Of a stretch of 64,000 bases of DNA, positions 43,981-56,439 are shown one piece after another. The first letter of the stretch is position 1. The number at the start of each line of letters is the position of its first letter. A program made the translations under genes and the position numbers. This DNA comes from Malachius bipustulatus (taxonomy: Eukaryota > Arthropoda > Insecta > Coleoptera > Melyridae), in the NCBI GenBank assembly GCA_910589415.1, contig OU342637.1:30286162-30350161 (forward strand), written 5' to 3'. Under the pieces are notes generated by a model, which saw only the letters and a list, made by a program, of their open reading frames with translations, made no database searches and was not told where the DNA came from.

Positions 43981-46900
43981 TTAATCTTCATTTGGCAGAG
44001 GGCAAACCTTTGAAATACTTCTTATGAAATTTCCCCCCTGAGTTTTTAATTTAACCATTCGAACTTTGCCGTCAGCACCAGGGACGACCTCCATAATTCT
44101 AGCTCTTGGCCATTTTAGTGGAGGAGTATTTTCTTCTTTTATTAAAACGAGATCGTTAATTTTTAAATTTTCTGAAGGGTTTAACCACTTCGGACGATTT
44201 TGTAACCGATTTAAATACTCAACTGACCACCGTTTCCAGAAATCATGTTGAATTTTAATGCAATGTTGCCATTGTGATAATCGATTTAATTTTATATGCG
44301 AAACATCCTTTTCAGGAAAGGAGGTAAGACTGGCACCCACCAGAAAATGTCCGGGCGTTAAGACATTTAAGTCAGCCGGATCGTTTGACATCGCGCAGAG
44401 AGGTCTTGAATTTAAAATGGCCTCAATTTGCGTCAAACACGTATAGAGTTTTTCGAATGTCAAATGAGCGTTTCCTAGTACTCGACGGAGGTGAAATTTA
44501 ATACTTTTCACCGCGGCTTCCCAAATACCTCCCCAATGGGGCGACAAGGCCGGGATATTTTTCCAAGTAGTTTCCCTTTCCGAGAGAAAGTCTTGAATTT
44601 TATTTACGTTTGGGGGCCTTCGAAAAAATTCATATAATTCTCTAATTTGATTTTTTGACCCTAAAAAATTTGTGGCATTATCCGAATAAATTATAGAAGG
44701 ATTACCTCGCCTAGAGATAAATCTTTTTAACGTAGCGATAAATGCGTCAGTTGTCAAATCTGACACTAATTCTATGTGTACTGCCTTTGTCGACATACAC
44801 ACAAATACAGCGAAATAGCATTTAAGTACCTTTGCATTTTTTAACGACGAACTTTTAATTAATAATGGACCTCCAAAATCTACGCCTGTGGCATGAAATG
44901 GACGACATATAGATACACGATCTTTGGGTAAATTGGACATAATTTGACTTGCGGGACGAGCTTTAAAACGATGGCATGTAACGCAGTTTTTTATAATTGT
45001 TTTTATTTCTCTCAAGCCATTTAATGGCCAATATCGAAGTCGAAAATTTGATAAGACAGTCTGTGGACCTGCATGAAATAGTTTGATATGTTCCTTTCTT
45101 AACAATAAAGAAGTTACATAATTTTTCGCTGGCAGTAAACACGGATATTTCTGCTCATACGGAACGTTAGCATTTGCCAAACGACCTCCTACTCGAATAA
45201 CACCAGTTTCATCTAAAAACGGGTTTAATGACAAAATTTGTTTATTTACGATAGGTTTTCCTTGCTGCAACTGTCTTAATTCTGACGAAAAATTCATTCT
45301 CTGTACTTGTTTAATTATTATTTCTAACGACTTCCTTAATTCATAAATAGTTAACGGACCTGTTTGTTTTTCTCCATTTCTGTTTTTTACGTTTCTAACG
45401 AATCTCAAACAATACGCAATTGTTCTTTGCAAACGAACGAAACAGGAAAATTTTGAAAACAGAGATATCCAAAATGTTTCACTGTGATTGTGAAGCGCAA
45501 CTTGCTTCACCGAATTTCGCTCTTCATTTAGACCTAATGAATGAGCTGTAGGCCTAAAATTTAATTTACTTAAGTCACAATAATAATTTTGCAAAAAGGT
45601 AGGACCGAGCCACCACATCTCGCAATCCTTCAATTTTTCAGGCGAAATTCCCCGCGATAAGTAATCAGCCGGGTTGTTTTCCGATTTAACGTGGCGCCAA
45701 GTGTATTTGGACGTCAAAGTTTGAATTATCGAGACCCTATTTGACACGAACGTAGACCAACGAGAAGCATGAGACTTTAACCAACATAAGACGATCTCTG
45801 AATCTGACCACAGATTAACCGAAGAATAATCAATTTTATTTTCGTAAGTTCGACATATTCTTTCTACCAATTTCGCGAGCAACACAGCTCCACAGAGTTC
45901 CAACCTTGGCAACGTTATACTTTTCAAAGGAGACACCCTTGATTTTGAGCAAATTAGTCTACACGACACATCCTTATTTGAATATAATACACGCAAATAT
46001 ACGCAGGCGCCATAAGCTTTTAAGCTGGCGTCACAAAATCCGTGGATTTCGATACTTTCGATTGACAAATTTAAAGTTAGATTCCTCGGAATCTTCACCT
46101 CTTTTAGACACGGTAGCGAGAAGAAAAATTTATTCCATTCCGACATTAAATTATCTGGGAGATTATCATCCCACTCGATTTTACTGATCCATATTTTCTG
46201 CATAATTAATTTTGCAGTTACTACGACGGGACCTAACAATCCAATAGGATCGAAGATTGAGGCAATTTTCGACAGAACTTCTCTTTTTGTGTAATTTTTA
46301 ATTTCTTTAAATTCGGGCAGTGCCATTACGAGAAAGTCTTCATGAGAATTCCATTGCAAGCCAAGCACTTTACTAGACGAACTTTCATTTTGAATGTCGT
46401 AATTATTTTTCGAATTATAATTATTTTGATTTGAATCAACTTGGAAATCCTCATTCGAATTATTTTCATTGAACTCTGTAGAAAAATCTTTGACATTTGA
46501 ATGCCACTTATGTAACTTAAATCCTGCAGTATTTAATAAACTAATTAATTGCGAAGAAGTTTCGATTAATTCATTTTTCGAATTTGAACTGACGAGCACA
46601 TCATCCACGTATGTTTGCGAAAGTAACATTTTTGATGCAAGCGGGTAATTTTGCGATTCTTTTTCAGCCAGTTCTTTTAAACATCTAGTGGCAGCAAAGG
46701 GCGCGAAATTCGTACCATACGTGATTGTTAATAACTCTAAACATTGTAAAGGTTCATTTTCATTTTCACGCCACAGGATGTTCTGTAAAAATGTGTGATT
46801 CGGATTTACACGAATCTGACGGTACATTTTTTCAATGTCCGCAATGACTACGAAAGTACCTATCCGAAATCTACATATGATATCGAATAATTCCGGTTGT

Positions 46901-48862
46901 ACCGTATAGCCTTTTAATAAAATATCATTAAGCGATAAACCCGATGAAGTTTTCATCGAAGCGTCAAAAACAACACGCAATTTTGTTGTTTCATTATCTT
47001 CACGTATAACTGCGTGATGCGGCATAAAATATTTATTTTCTCCTTTCTCATTATGAGAACTTAGAGGGACGATTTTTGCATGATTTAAGTTTACATATTC
47101 ATCGATAAATTGTTTATATTTTAATTTTAAATTTGGGTCTCTTAGAAATCGTTTTTCGAGACCAGCAAATCGTTTTCTTGCTTGCAAAAACGATTCACCT
47201 AAATTACACGATTTATTTTCTTGATTTTTAAATGGCAAATTTATTTGAAACCGTCCATTTTCTAATCGAATCGTCGTTTCTTTAAAAATTTCTTCCGATT
47301 TTGCATTTTCGGGACTTAAAATTGTTTTCTCTTCGATGTCTTCTATCTCCCAAAATTTTTGTAACAGTTCATCGCTACTCGATGACGTATTTAAAAAAGA
47401 ACAACAATTGGGTGAACTATTCCCTAGTTCATTATACGAATTAATATTAGAATGCTTTGGCTTATTATTTGCCAATTTACCGCCGACGACATATCCTAAG
47501 AGTGTACTAAAAAGGGTTGGCATATCCGCCCCTAATTTAATCACTCCTGGAACGATTAAATCATAATAGACGTCTGCTCCTAGCAAGATGTCGATTTTCG
47601 ACGAGACATAAAACTTTGGATCAGCTAACATAATGTGATCCGGTATTTTTAAATTTGATACGTTTAGAGTAGTTTGCGGTAGTTCGCAAGTTATTTTTTC
47701 CAATACTGCACACGAAACTTTGAACGAATTTTTTCTATAAACGTTTGACTTAATGGTTAAATCAACCATCTCATTTGATTGAGCATTTATTTGCGAGATT
47801 CCTGATATTTGCAATTCTTTACGATAAGTATTCGAATTTAATTTGTCTAGCAATTCTTTTGTGCACATGCTAATCTGACTCGCCGAATCCAGTAAGCACC
47901 TAGCCGAAACTGGATCGCCGTTGCGATTATAAATTGTTACCACTGCTGTGGCTAGTAGGATTTGCGAATTATTTTGCGAATAAGTGGAAAACGATAACGA
48001 ACTTTCGGGCTTATTTTCTTTATTTTTATTTTCATTTACGATACTTCTTTGCTTGGGATCGTCTTGCGACCTTGATTCTACTTGACTCGAATTCTTTTGA
48101 TTTACGATTTGTCCCGATTCTCTATTTTCTGGCGTTGATCGATTTGAATTATTATTAGTTGAATAATGTTTATTTTGATATTGGTTTACACCCTCGTTTA
48201 CACCATACGTACGATTTTGACGATTAAATTGACGATTAATTGTGCCTGAATTAGGTTTATGGAGATCCTGCCACTGGCTGCGACTTTCTGTGCGACGAAT
48301 TTGAAAATTTCTAGGATTTGAATGAACTTCTCGATCAAAATTGATATGAAGTAGAGTATTATGCCTTTTGCCACATTGCCAACAATTATTCCCAGTGCAA
48401 GTATCATCGAACGAATGTTTCCTAAACAGACATATTTTGCAAAAACCTCGAGAGGTTATAAAGTTGTTTCTTTCCTGAATAGTTAATTGTTTGAATTTAT
48501 AGCATTGATAAATCGAATGATGCTCTGAGCAAAAATTACAAATTAAATAGGATTGATTTCCTGTCGCCTTTCCTGTCTGTTGTTGATTCGAATTATGAGT
48601 TGAACTAATAAAATGATTAACTTTCCTAATCGGTGTAGGACTAGTGCCTTTTGTTGCATCTATTTCCTCTAATGCTTTGCATTGCTTTTCTAAAAAATTA
48701 ATAAATTCTTTTAACGTTGGTAGGTTCTTGGTATCTCGATGTAAGCAATAAGCCTTTTGCAATTGAAAATCCAATTTCTTGGAAAAAATGTGAATTAAAA
48801 TTAAGTCCCAAGAATCTACGGGTACATTTAAATTTTCCAAACTTTCGATATTTTGATTAATA
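43981..48862 (-). CDS. BEL/Pao gag (C-terminal part) and pol
   Basis: One open frame of about 1,627 codons in the same frame as gag at 50793-51546. In order: end of the gag DUF1759 domain; zinc knuckles (C-x2-C...H near residue 120-180); aspartic protease (L-D-S-A-S-Q); RT with V-I-A-D-I-E-K-M-Y and catalytic Y-V-D-D (about 46604-46615); RNase H-like region of the Pao type (F-C-D-A-S, L-W-S-D-S-E, P-A-D-Y-L-S-R-G); integrase with HHCC finger (C-V-T-C-H) and core (V-D-F-G-G-P-L, Y-S-D-N-A-T-N-F, then W-E-A-A-V-K); and the C-terminal DUF5641 domain (L-V-L-I-K-E). The coding part looks intact apart from the insertion in gag. Reverse transcription and integration of the element. Confidence 0.95.
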
Positions 48863-50792
48863 CACACAGAGAAGTATTTATTAGATATGAACAAAATATT
48901 CTTAATTCAAATAAATCTTAGTTTTCCATATACGCAAACAAATATTTTCTTGGCATAATTAAATTATTTATTTGCATTCCTTTTTTTGATTAAAATAACT
49001 GCTGCATCAATTCAAACATACAGTATTTTTAAATTTCTAGTGAACATAGTTTTAAGATTAATCTATGATATATTTGAATTCAAGAATATTGATATTTGAA
49101 ATGAAATAGAATATATTTTGAATAATTCATCGATACTTTTGCATTTGATATACAATATATTTGATCCAAATAAATGGATTGTTTGGAATAAGAAAGGGTT
49201 TATTTCTATTGAAATATGTATGAGCTCTTTTGAAATTGTTAGCTGATATATTTGATTTGAACACATTTATTGCTTAAAATGAAAAATGTGTTATTAATAA
49301 TGAAACAATTTATATATTATTCTGATTCTGAAAATGATACATTTTTGACTATAGCATATGATTTGTTTTTATTGTTTCAAGCAAACAAATTTGTATTCTA
49401 TACAATATTTTAATTTGTTAAAATTAAGAGGAAGGATTCTTAAATGAAATGGCGTAAATTTTTAATAAAAAACTACATATTCCATTAGAACTGCTTAAAA
49501 AACAAAAATATAACATCAAATATGTAATTTGATTACTTAACTTAACAAAACTTCAAAACATATAAAATTAACTATTATTTATTATACACAATGAGTTTCA
49601 CATAAGCAGAAAGTATAAGAAAGACGCATAAATAATATGGTGACAAAATATTTTAACATTTTGTATAATAGGTAGTAAATTATAATAAGATATACGAACC
49701 ATATCCATTCCCTGGACGGATTTGTAGATTTTTAATTTGTTTATAAATTGTAGTCTCTTGCCAATTATTGATGGTATCAGTTCCTTAATCATGGAACTTG
49801 TTATAGGTGTGAAATATTGTCCAATGTAATGTCGTTATCTGTAATAATTCTGTTATAGAATAAGTAATTTAAGAATAGAGGAGTAAAGCCAATAAGCATC
49901 ATCAATATTCAAAATGGCTACCTACACTAAAGGAAGACGTAGCCTTCAATAATAAATTATTGAATTCAATGAAAATAAAAAAAGCTTGATAACATGACAT
50001 AATAGTGAACGAGATACTTAGGTATGTAGGTAATTAATGATGCTGCCTAATGTCTCAACTCTAATCTACGTTAAGCGATTTACTATAAAATTGTACCTCA
50101 CTTACCTTTGAAGACTTCTACTAACGTGTAGGGAGATCCCACGACTCGAGTAACTCTTCCATACTAAAAATAGCTGCCGGTCGAATGGCAAAAAACATAC
50201 ACACATCTAACCACATCACATCGCAATACAATATAAGTACAATATTATTTGAACTAGATTTGGCCAAACTGCCCGTTACCTATTACGATGGTCACTCGTC
50301 GTTAGCAAGCAGCACAGGGCACATAACAGGCGGGACGCGGGTCCAATCCGTATAACTATACTGCGTATGCCGGTTAGCTCGATTACTCGACTGAAGAAAA
50401 TGTATATTTGACACAAAACGTCCTCGTTTCAAAATAAAAATGCGTGGGCTAAATTTTAAATTTCGATATCTTTGACCCAACAAAAAAACATTTTTCTTCC
50501 ATCAAATAAACCATAGATTTAAATGAAAATAAGTGCGCTTACTTCGATAATATAACGTTGTTTCTTACTAAAACTTGAGCATTTTCTTCAATTGATCATT
50601 AAGGATTGGTTTAATCAAAAAAGGTTTTTTTGACTAAAATAAATAAGTCGAGAATATTTTTTTCTTCCCCAGAATAAATCAATCTGTTCATAATAAAAAT
50701 AAATGCTTTATACAAAAAAATATACTCTCTACTGAAATAAAAGAATTCAAAACAATAATTATTCTTGATATAAAATATCATTTTTCTGTGTG
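48863..50792. mobile_element. TA-flanked insertion (1,930 bp) in BEL gag
   Basis: Ends CACACAG (48863) and CTGTGTG (50792), between TA dinucleotides (48861-48862, 50793-50794). Removing it with one TA (1,932 bp, a multiple of three) fuses gag and pol frames. AT-rich with short frames only and no recognisable transposase, so it is non-autonomous; TA duplication suggests the Tc1/mariner group but the ends are too short to be sure. Confidence 0.85.
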
Positions 50793-51546
50793 TATGAGTT
50801 AAGAACTCCCTCAGGTTTTGAGCCTTTGGCTTCAATAAATTAGGTAAGTTTTCGAATAAATTGGTGATGTGCGCCTCGATTATCGCATACGTGTTTTTAT
50901 ATCTATTTTCTAACAACTTAATTGCAGATTGTAAATTCGAGCTTACCAACGACAAATTCTGTATTAAAGACAGTGCTTCGCCTCTCAAATATCCCTTAAG
51001 ATAAATTAGTTTTTCGATATTATCTAAATCCTCATTATTTATGATGAGTTTAGTAAACAGATCATGAAAACTATTCCACTCTGCAGCATCACCTGAAAAA
51101 ATTGGAATTTTGATTTCGGGCAGCTTAACTGTTTGAGAATTTGCACCCTTTGTATTTATACTTGTCGTAACACCCTGAACTAATTCGGCTACAAATTCTT
51201 TATTCGATTGTTGTAAATTCGATACGAAATTCTGAAATTCTACGTTTCCATCTAATCTAGGTTGTTGGGTGCTTAGACTAGTTAACTCTTCAATTTTGTT
51301 TTCTAACTTCGAAAACAAATTACAAAATTTACTTTCTACATCCTCACTATCTTTAGTGGCATCTTCTTTAATCTCTGCGATCGATTCTTGTATATTTACA
51401 TAACTCTGATAAGCTGCTATTAAATTTCTTTTGCGAATTTCGATTTGATTTTTATTATTTTCATTTTTTAAATTCTCCTCAACCCACGTTTCGATTTTTG
51501 TAATTAATCCTTTCGCGTAACCCCTCTTTTTCTTCAAATTATCCAT
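50793..51546 (-). CDS. gag: BEL/Pao gag, N-terminal part
   Basis: Starts at ATG 51546 and reads about 251 codons to the insertion; past 50793 the apparent frame runs into the inserted DNA. Coiled-coil-rich N-terminus (residues about 20-110), then DUF1759 with P-I-F-S-G-D-A-A-E-W and L-x-G-Y-L-R-G-E-A, the capsid region of BEL/Pao Gag. Continues in the same frame at 48862. Confidence 0.9.
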
Positions 51547-52287
51547 CTTTTTACAATATTACTTAACAAACGATATTTTTATAACACAGAATAATATAAT
51601 AAACGATTTTTCATACAATGGTACGACTGACGAACATTTAGGTACTTACGATATGACATACGATAATTACAGGTATATTAATATTATAAACACGAACGAA
51701 ATTACAATTATTTATATTTTTACGATCAAAGTTATCAACTTTAGTATTATTCACGAATTCACGAATAGTAGGTAGGTATACATCAACCAAAACGACGAAT
51801 TTAATTAAGTAGGTGGGTCTGAGTGCTTCTTTCGACTCATTAGCTGACGAATTAGGCTTCGAACGATTAATATGACATTTTGATGCGAAAACGAAATAGG
51901 AAATAAGAAACTTTCCTCGAATAATAAATGAAGAGGTACGTTACTCAGTTTAGTGGAATCCAGGAACTTCTCTGCAATCCAGGACCTCGTTTTTGTGGAA
52001 TCCAGGAATTGCTCTGCAATCCAGAAGCTCGTTTTTGTGGACTCCAGGGCCTTGTCTGCAATCCAGGAGCTCGTTTTTGTGGACTCCAGGGGCTTGTCTG
52101 CAATCCAGGCGCTCGTACAGAAGTTTCTCTGCAACAACCATCCAACACGAAACACGAAATACTTGTAGTCGACAATGAACGATTCTGGACACTTAAAACT
52201 GCACAATTTTGTTTAACGACGTATTCACTGCATCCATGGGACACCAGCAACTTCCATTAATTTCCATTTGCACTAAATTCAGTTACA
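51547..52287 (-). promoter_or_regulatory. BEL/Pao leader with tandem repeats
   Basis: Untranslated leader. At about 51948-52115 four imperfect units of about 42-45 bp repeat CTGCAATCCAGG, CTCGTTTTTGTGGA and CTCCAGG. Short open frames on both strands over this array are repeat artefacts. Confidence 0.75.
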
Positions 52288-52305
52288 ATCCGGCTCGAAG
52301 GACCA
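52288..52305 (-). promoter_or_regulatory. BEL/Pao primer binding site (tRNA-Tyr)
   Basis: Minus strand TGGTCCTTCGAGCCGGAT is complementary to the 3' end of tRNA-Tyr (CCGGCTCGAAGGACCA). It lies six bases from the LTR. Confidence 0.85.
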
Positions 52306-52311
52306 CTTTTA

Positions 52312-52827
52312 TGTACGGTTTAGGTACACAAAGAACGAATAATGAACTGTATAAATTAATAGACACACATTAAATTAATCTTTTAATGCAAAACTAGTAA
52401 TTTTACACAATGCTGTAGAACAACCAATCAATTTAAAGGTAATTTCTAATTATGTAGACGATTATAATATGATTAAACGATTTAGTAAGATGAATAATTT
52501 GAATTAAGTCGGAGTAGGTATGTAGGTATTTATTTAGTCTGACGAACGAACGATACGAAATAATACGAATATTAGAGACAGCAGGACTTCTGTCCTGGTC
52601 AACGAACGAAAAGCGAATCTTGCTTTGCACACCTGACGCAGGCAAGCAAGGGTTACATTTTTACTTTTTCCCTATTCCACGAAGACCACCTAAGAAGTGC
52701 ATCTCCCGGATCGATATTTAACAGAAACTTCGACATTTCAGTTCTTCTTCATCCTAAACTGTGTCTACATACACATAGACAGTGTCTACACGATTTAACT
52801 AATTTAAAAGCAGCTCAATCTGCAACA
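52312..52827 (-). repeat. 5' LTR of BEL/Pao element
   Basis: 516 bp, identical on reading to the 3' LTR; followed by CAAAG and LINE-B endonuclease sequence. Confidence 0.95.
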
Positions 52828-53464
52828 CAAAGTATATCCTTTGGCTGGATGTATGGCATAATACTGACTCATTCCAAAATATGAAAACATATTCCTGATT
52901 AGGCTTACATTTTCTTGAATTACATTATCAACACTATCACAGTAAGCAATAAGATTATCATCACTATCATCACCATTACACCAGCAAGTCCTCGGAAGAT
53001 TATAATCACCTATAGGAGAAAGAGTTCACAATTCCTGAATTTATCCAGAAGATTATCAATAGTATTCACGTGCTCAGCATAAACATCCACATTTTCCCTA
53101 GGAGACGGGTAGAAGCAGCCAATTATAAGTCCCCCATCAAGACCACTGATCTCAACAAATATCTGTTCAATGTTATTGTTCCTAATAGGAACCAAATTTC
53201 CTTTTACCGAACTTTTCAAAGCAATCAAAACACCGCCCCCGGCAGCACTATCAGTATCCCCGGATCTGTCTCTTCTAAAAATATTATAGCCAAAAAGACC
53301 AAGTTCAGAGTCATTTATACCTGAATGCAGTTTAGTCTCTGTTAAGAGTACAACATCAGGCGAAGGAGACAGTAAGCCTATGCTTCTGACGACAATATCA
53401 AGTTTAGTGCGGAGCCCATTAACATTTTGATAGTAAATAACTAATGACCTGGCCGTTGATGTGA
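52828..53464 (-). pseudogene. LINE-B endonuclease domain
   Basis: Start of LINE-B ORF2: Y-Y-Q-N-V-N-G-L near 53440, then L-T-E-T-K (about 53335), R-R-D-R, G-G-G-V-L-I-A (about 53225-53245) and G-D-Y-N-L-P-R (about 52990-53010), the APE-type endonuclease signature that nicks target DNA. The reading moves between frames once (near 53010), so the copy is decayed. It continues at 43288 across the BEL element. Confidence 0.85.
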
Positions 53465-53564
53465 AATTTAGTTTTTTGACCCAGTGATAGTATTGAAAGG
53501 ACCCAAACCATATAACAACTGCGCATGGTTCAAATTGTAAACTTTAGAGCCAAGAAACGCACCC
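53465..53564 (-). pseudogene. LINE-B ORF1 C-terminus / ORF2 start overlap
   Basis: The minus strand holds the end of one frame (ending T-G-S-K-N and a stop at about 53474) overlapping the start of the ORF2 frame. The reading is lost abruptly near 53565, marking the edge of an insertion. Confidence 0.5.
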
Positions 53565-56385
53565 AATTTTTATTTTTTATTTGTCAAGCTTTCAAAGCTA
53601 GAAACGTCAGTTCTGTCAATGTCATTAAACCACATGTAGCGGTTAGCGAGAATTGAAGTCACACTCAGTAGTCACTAGTCAGTAGTCATGTTCACTTATT
53701 TTTCAACCGTCAGAGAGTGAAGGTCAGAGGGTTCGATCAGCTGGGGTGCTCTTCATTATTTATTTTTAAACAATCGAATCCAAACAAAGCCCATGTGAGT
53801 ACTGTTTATCCTAATTTATTATAATTTAATATCTGTTAGGCATTGTGATATCTCAAGAGATCAGATCATATCGTTTAGTTTATTTGTTTGTATTATTCAA
53901 TTTGGTTTCAATTTGTTTATTTAGAAAAAGACTCATGTAAAACACGTGTTTGGTCAAGCTAATTAATTATTCAAGTAGAGCCACATTAAGTTTTAAATAA
54001 TTGTTTTGTATTCAAACGAAAGGAGATAGCTTATATTTTATTCCAACCAGCATGTATAATTTGAAACTTCACGTTTTGTAATTGAAAGAATTTTAAAACA
54101 GGGCCCCCATGTAGATACTCAAACGCACCTGCAGTAACAGTTTAATAAGTTTATTTCAATACGTTCAGCGACATGCTAGTTTCAATATTTTATTTTATTG
54201 TCTAATTTCAAATTGTTTAAAAACATGTGACCACTACCACATTTCATGAATTAGATATTTTCAGTGAATTAATTTCTAACCGTAGAGACATGCTCGATCT
54301 CATTTACATTATTCAAATTAACCTAACAGTTTGTTACTTTTTGAGAAACTTATACTTGAATTTTAGGTATTTATTATTTATTGTAATCTTGAAACTGCAC
54401 ATGCCTTTTGACTAATATTTATTATTGTGGTTATTATTATTTTATCGAAGCACATTCTATTTTAACGCTACTCACATTACTCACTTATTTAACCTTTCTT
54501 TTTACTCGTTACCATTTCTTTTATCATTTCTTTTATTCATGGAATTATTTAAACAATTTATTTATTTTGATTGAACTAATTTGTACATAAAACCTCATGT
54601 GACTTTATTTCATTTGTGAGAATGCTTGCTTCGATTATTGATTATTATTATTTCCGATCTGTATTTATTTCTAAATTATTATAGTCAAAAGGGTTGAACA
54701 TGTGTTTTTCATGATTTACATTTGTTTTGTGCTAAATTAATTCCATTTGTGACTTGTTTGATCATTAATCATTATTAATATTTCTATTTCATTTATTTTT
54801 ACAATGCGACTGACACACACTGATATTTATTTCGAATGCTTCGTCGAACTGCATAATGTGCTTTATTTGATTTCATTCACGAGCAAGTCCAGGAGAGTAA
54901 CCTGCGATAAACGACTTATAATCATGAGGTAGCGATGGTGGTATTTTTGGTTTTAAACTGTAACGAAGGAACTTTAATTCGAGTTCGCCTATCGGTGACA
55001 GTTCAATTGATTTCATTAATAGTGCCTGTAGCCACTGTAGCCCATTTTACCCTTCCCACTTAAGATCTGTCGGTGTGCCAGAAAGCACTGGGCATTCGAT
55101 TGGATATATTATTTCCCCACTGTTTATTTTATTTATATGTGTTTGGGGTACGGAGACTAATGATAAGTTTATCTGAGCTGTAAACGATATTTTGTTTTCA
55201 TGTCATGTCATAATTTTGAACGATGTATTACCCTAACGTTATTTCAAACTTATAACCGTATTTGTTTCTTTAAATTTCATTATTGATTTGATTTATTTAT
55301 TTATGCACGGTGGTCTTGATGAATTGATTTTATTTCCAATTTGTTATCGTTGACCGCCCTTTTACGGCTCGATAATGCCTCTGTTATATAATATGTTTGG
55401 TTTCATTTTGTATTTCCTATTTTCTGAACTCTAAACTATTTATTTACTTGCCAACAATCTATTTTACTCTACATTTTAACCTCGCTGGTGCTAACAATCA
55501 TTAGACCGGCAACAAGGGGTGCATTTACTTAACCTACGTCGTTGGCACATAGCAAGCACTATGTGTTGACTCAAGGCTTGATTTATATTTTATGTGTTTT
55601 GTGTTTCTATTTGCATTTTTGTGTGTTTTGTTTTCTTTTCAGGAGGTATGAGTTCTTGAAATAGAAAGATAAAATGGGGTCTTCCTGAATATAACAGATT
55701 TGTTTATCAATGTCAATTTTACACCAAAACGGTGACGATTTTATATGTGTTGTGTCGTTTGTATTGTATGTTTTTCATTGTATGTTTTTGTTTTTGTATT
55801 TTATTTGTTGGCACTTTGCAAGTCCGAGGTGGTTGTTTTTACTGGGTTTTCTTTTTTCCTCGTGACTATAAACTTTCTTAGGAGGAAAACCTTTTCGGGA
55901 TCACTTGGGTAAACAGACTAAACATTCAAATCATTTCAAAAGTCAATAAATCAATTCATTTCAAAGGGGAAACTCTGTCTTTTAAATTAAATCTCCTATC
56001 TCTCAACAAAAGACTCTCTCAAAGTATTTTCGTAGCGTTTGCTACGAACGAACCAAAATAAGGTTACTACACGAACACAACGGATGGTCCAAACAAAGTG
56101 AAAACTAGACAGATCACGAGCCAAAACTACAAACACAGGTAAATCACGAGCCAAGGTAAATAACAATTACAAACGGTAAGTAAGTGATGTGGTCATTTAT
56201 TTGAAATCAGGGAGGGAGAACTTTAAATTCAAATCAAATATTCAGGGCGGGAAAATCAAACAGTCACTCATGACAGACAAGTTTCCATTTCAAACGTCAA
56301 AGGGGTTCTTCTTTTTCAAAACCATTCAGTCTGGGGGCCACATTACTGACTTGACTGCGCATGACGCAGGATCTCAATTTTAAAA
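53565..56385. other. Unclassified insertion in LINE-B ORF1 (about 2.8 kb)
   Basis: AT-rich, no long frame or domain. Contains a possible donor (GTGAGT at about 53795) and a possible acceptor (TTTTCTTTTCAG at about 55642) on the plus strand, so a non-coding transcript is conceivable. Terminal repeats were not found; the sequence after it has a 50-bp direct repeat carrying GTTTACACTACAG (56391-56403, 56439-56451). Confidence 0.45.
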
Positions 56386-56439
56386 GGTAGTTTACACTAC
56401 AGAATTGGTTCCATGTGACCAGGATTTTTAAAGGGTGTT

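Larger units (their letters stand above)
43289..52827 (-). mobile_element. BEL/Pao LTR retrotransposon, full length (9,539 bp)
   Basis: Two 516-bp LTRs (43289-43804, 52312-52827), TGTACGG...GCAACA, identical on reading, with a 5-bp target duplication CAAAG (43284-43288, 52828-52832), the size expected for BEL/Pao. Minus orientation: tRNA-Tyr primer site, leader with tandem repeats, one gag-pol frame, then a polypurine tract (minus strand CCAAGGGGGGGAA near 43807-43819). It is interrupted in gag by a 1,930-bp TA-flanked insertion. Inserted in the LINE-B endonuclease. Confidence 0.95.

Noticed and set aside
51928..52260. Several short overlapping frames on both strands
   Set aside because: All derive from the 42-45-bp repeats in the BEL leader.
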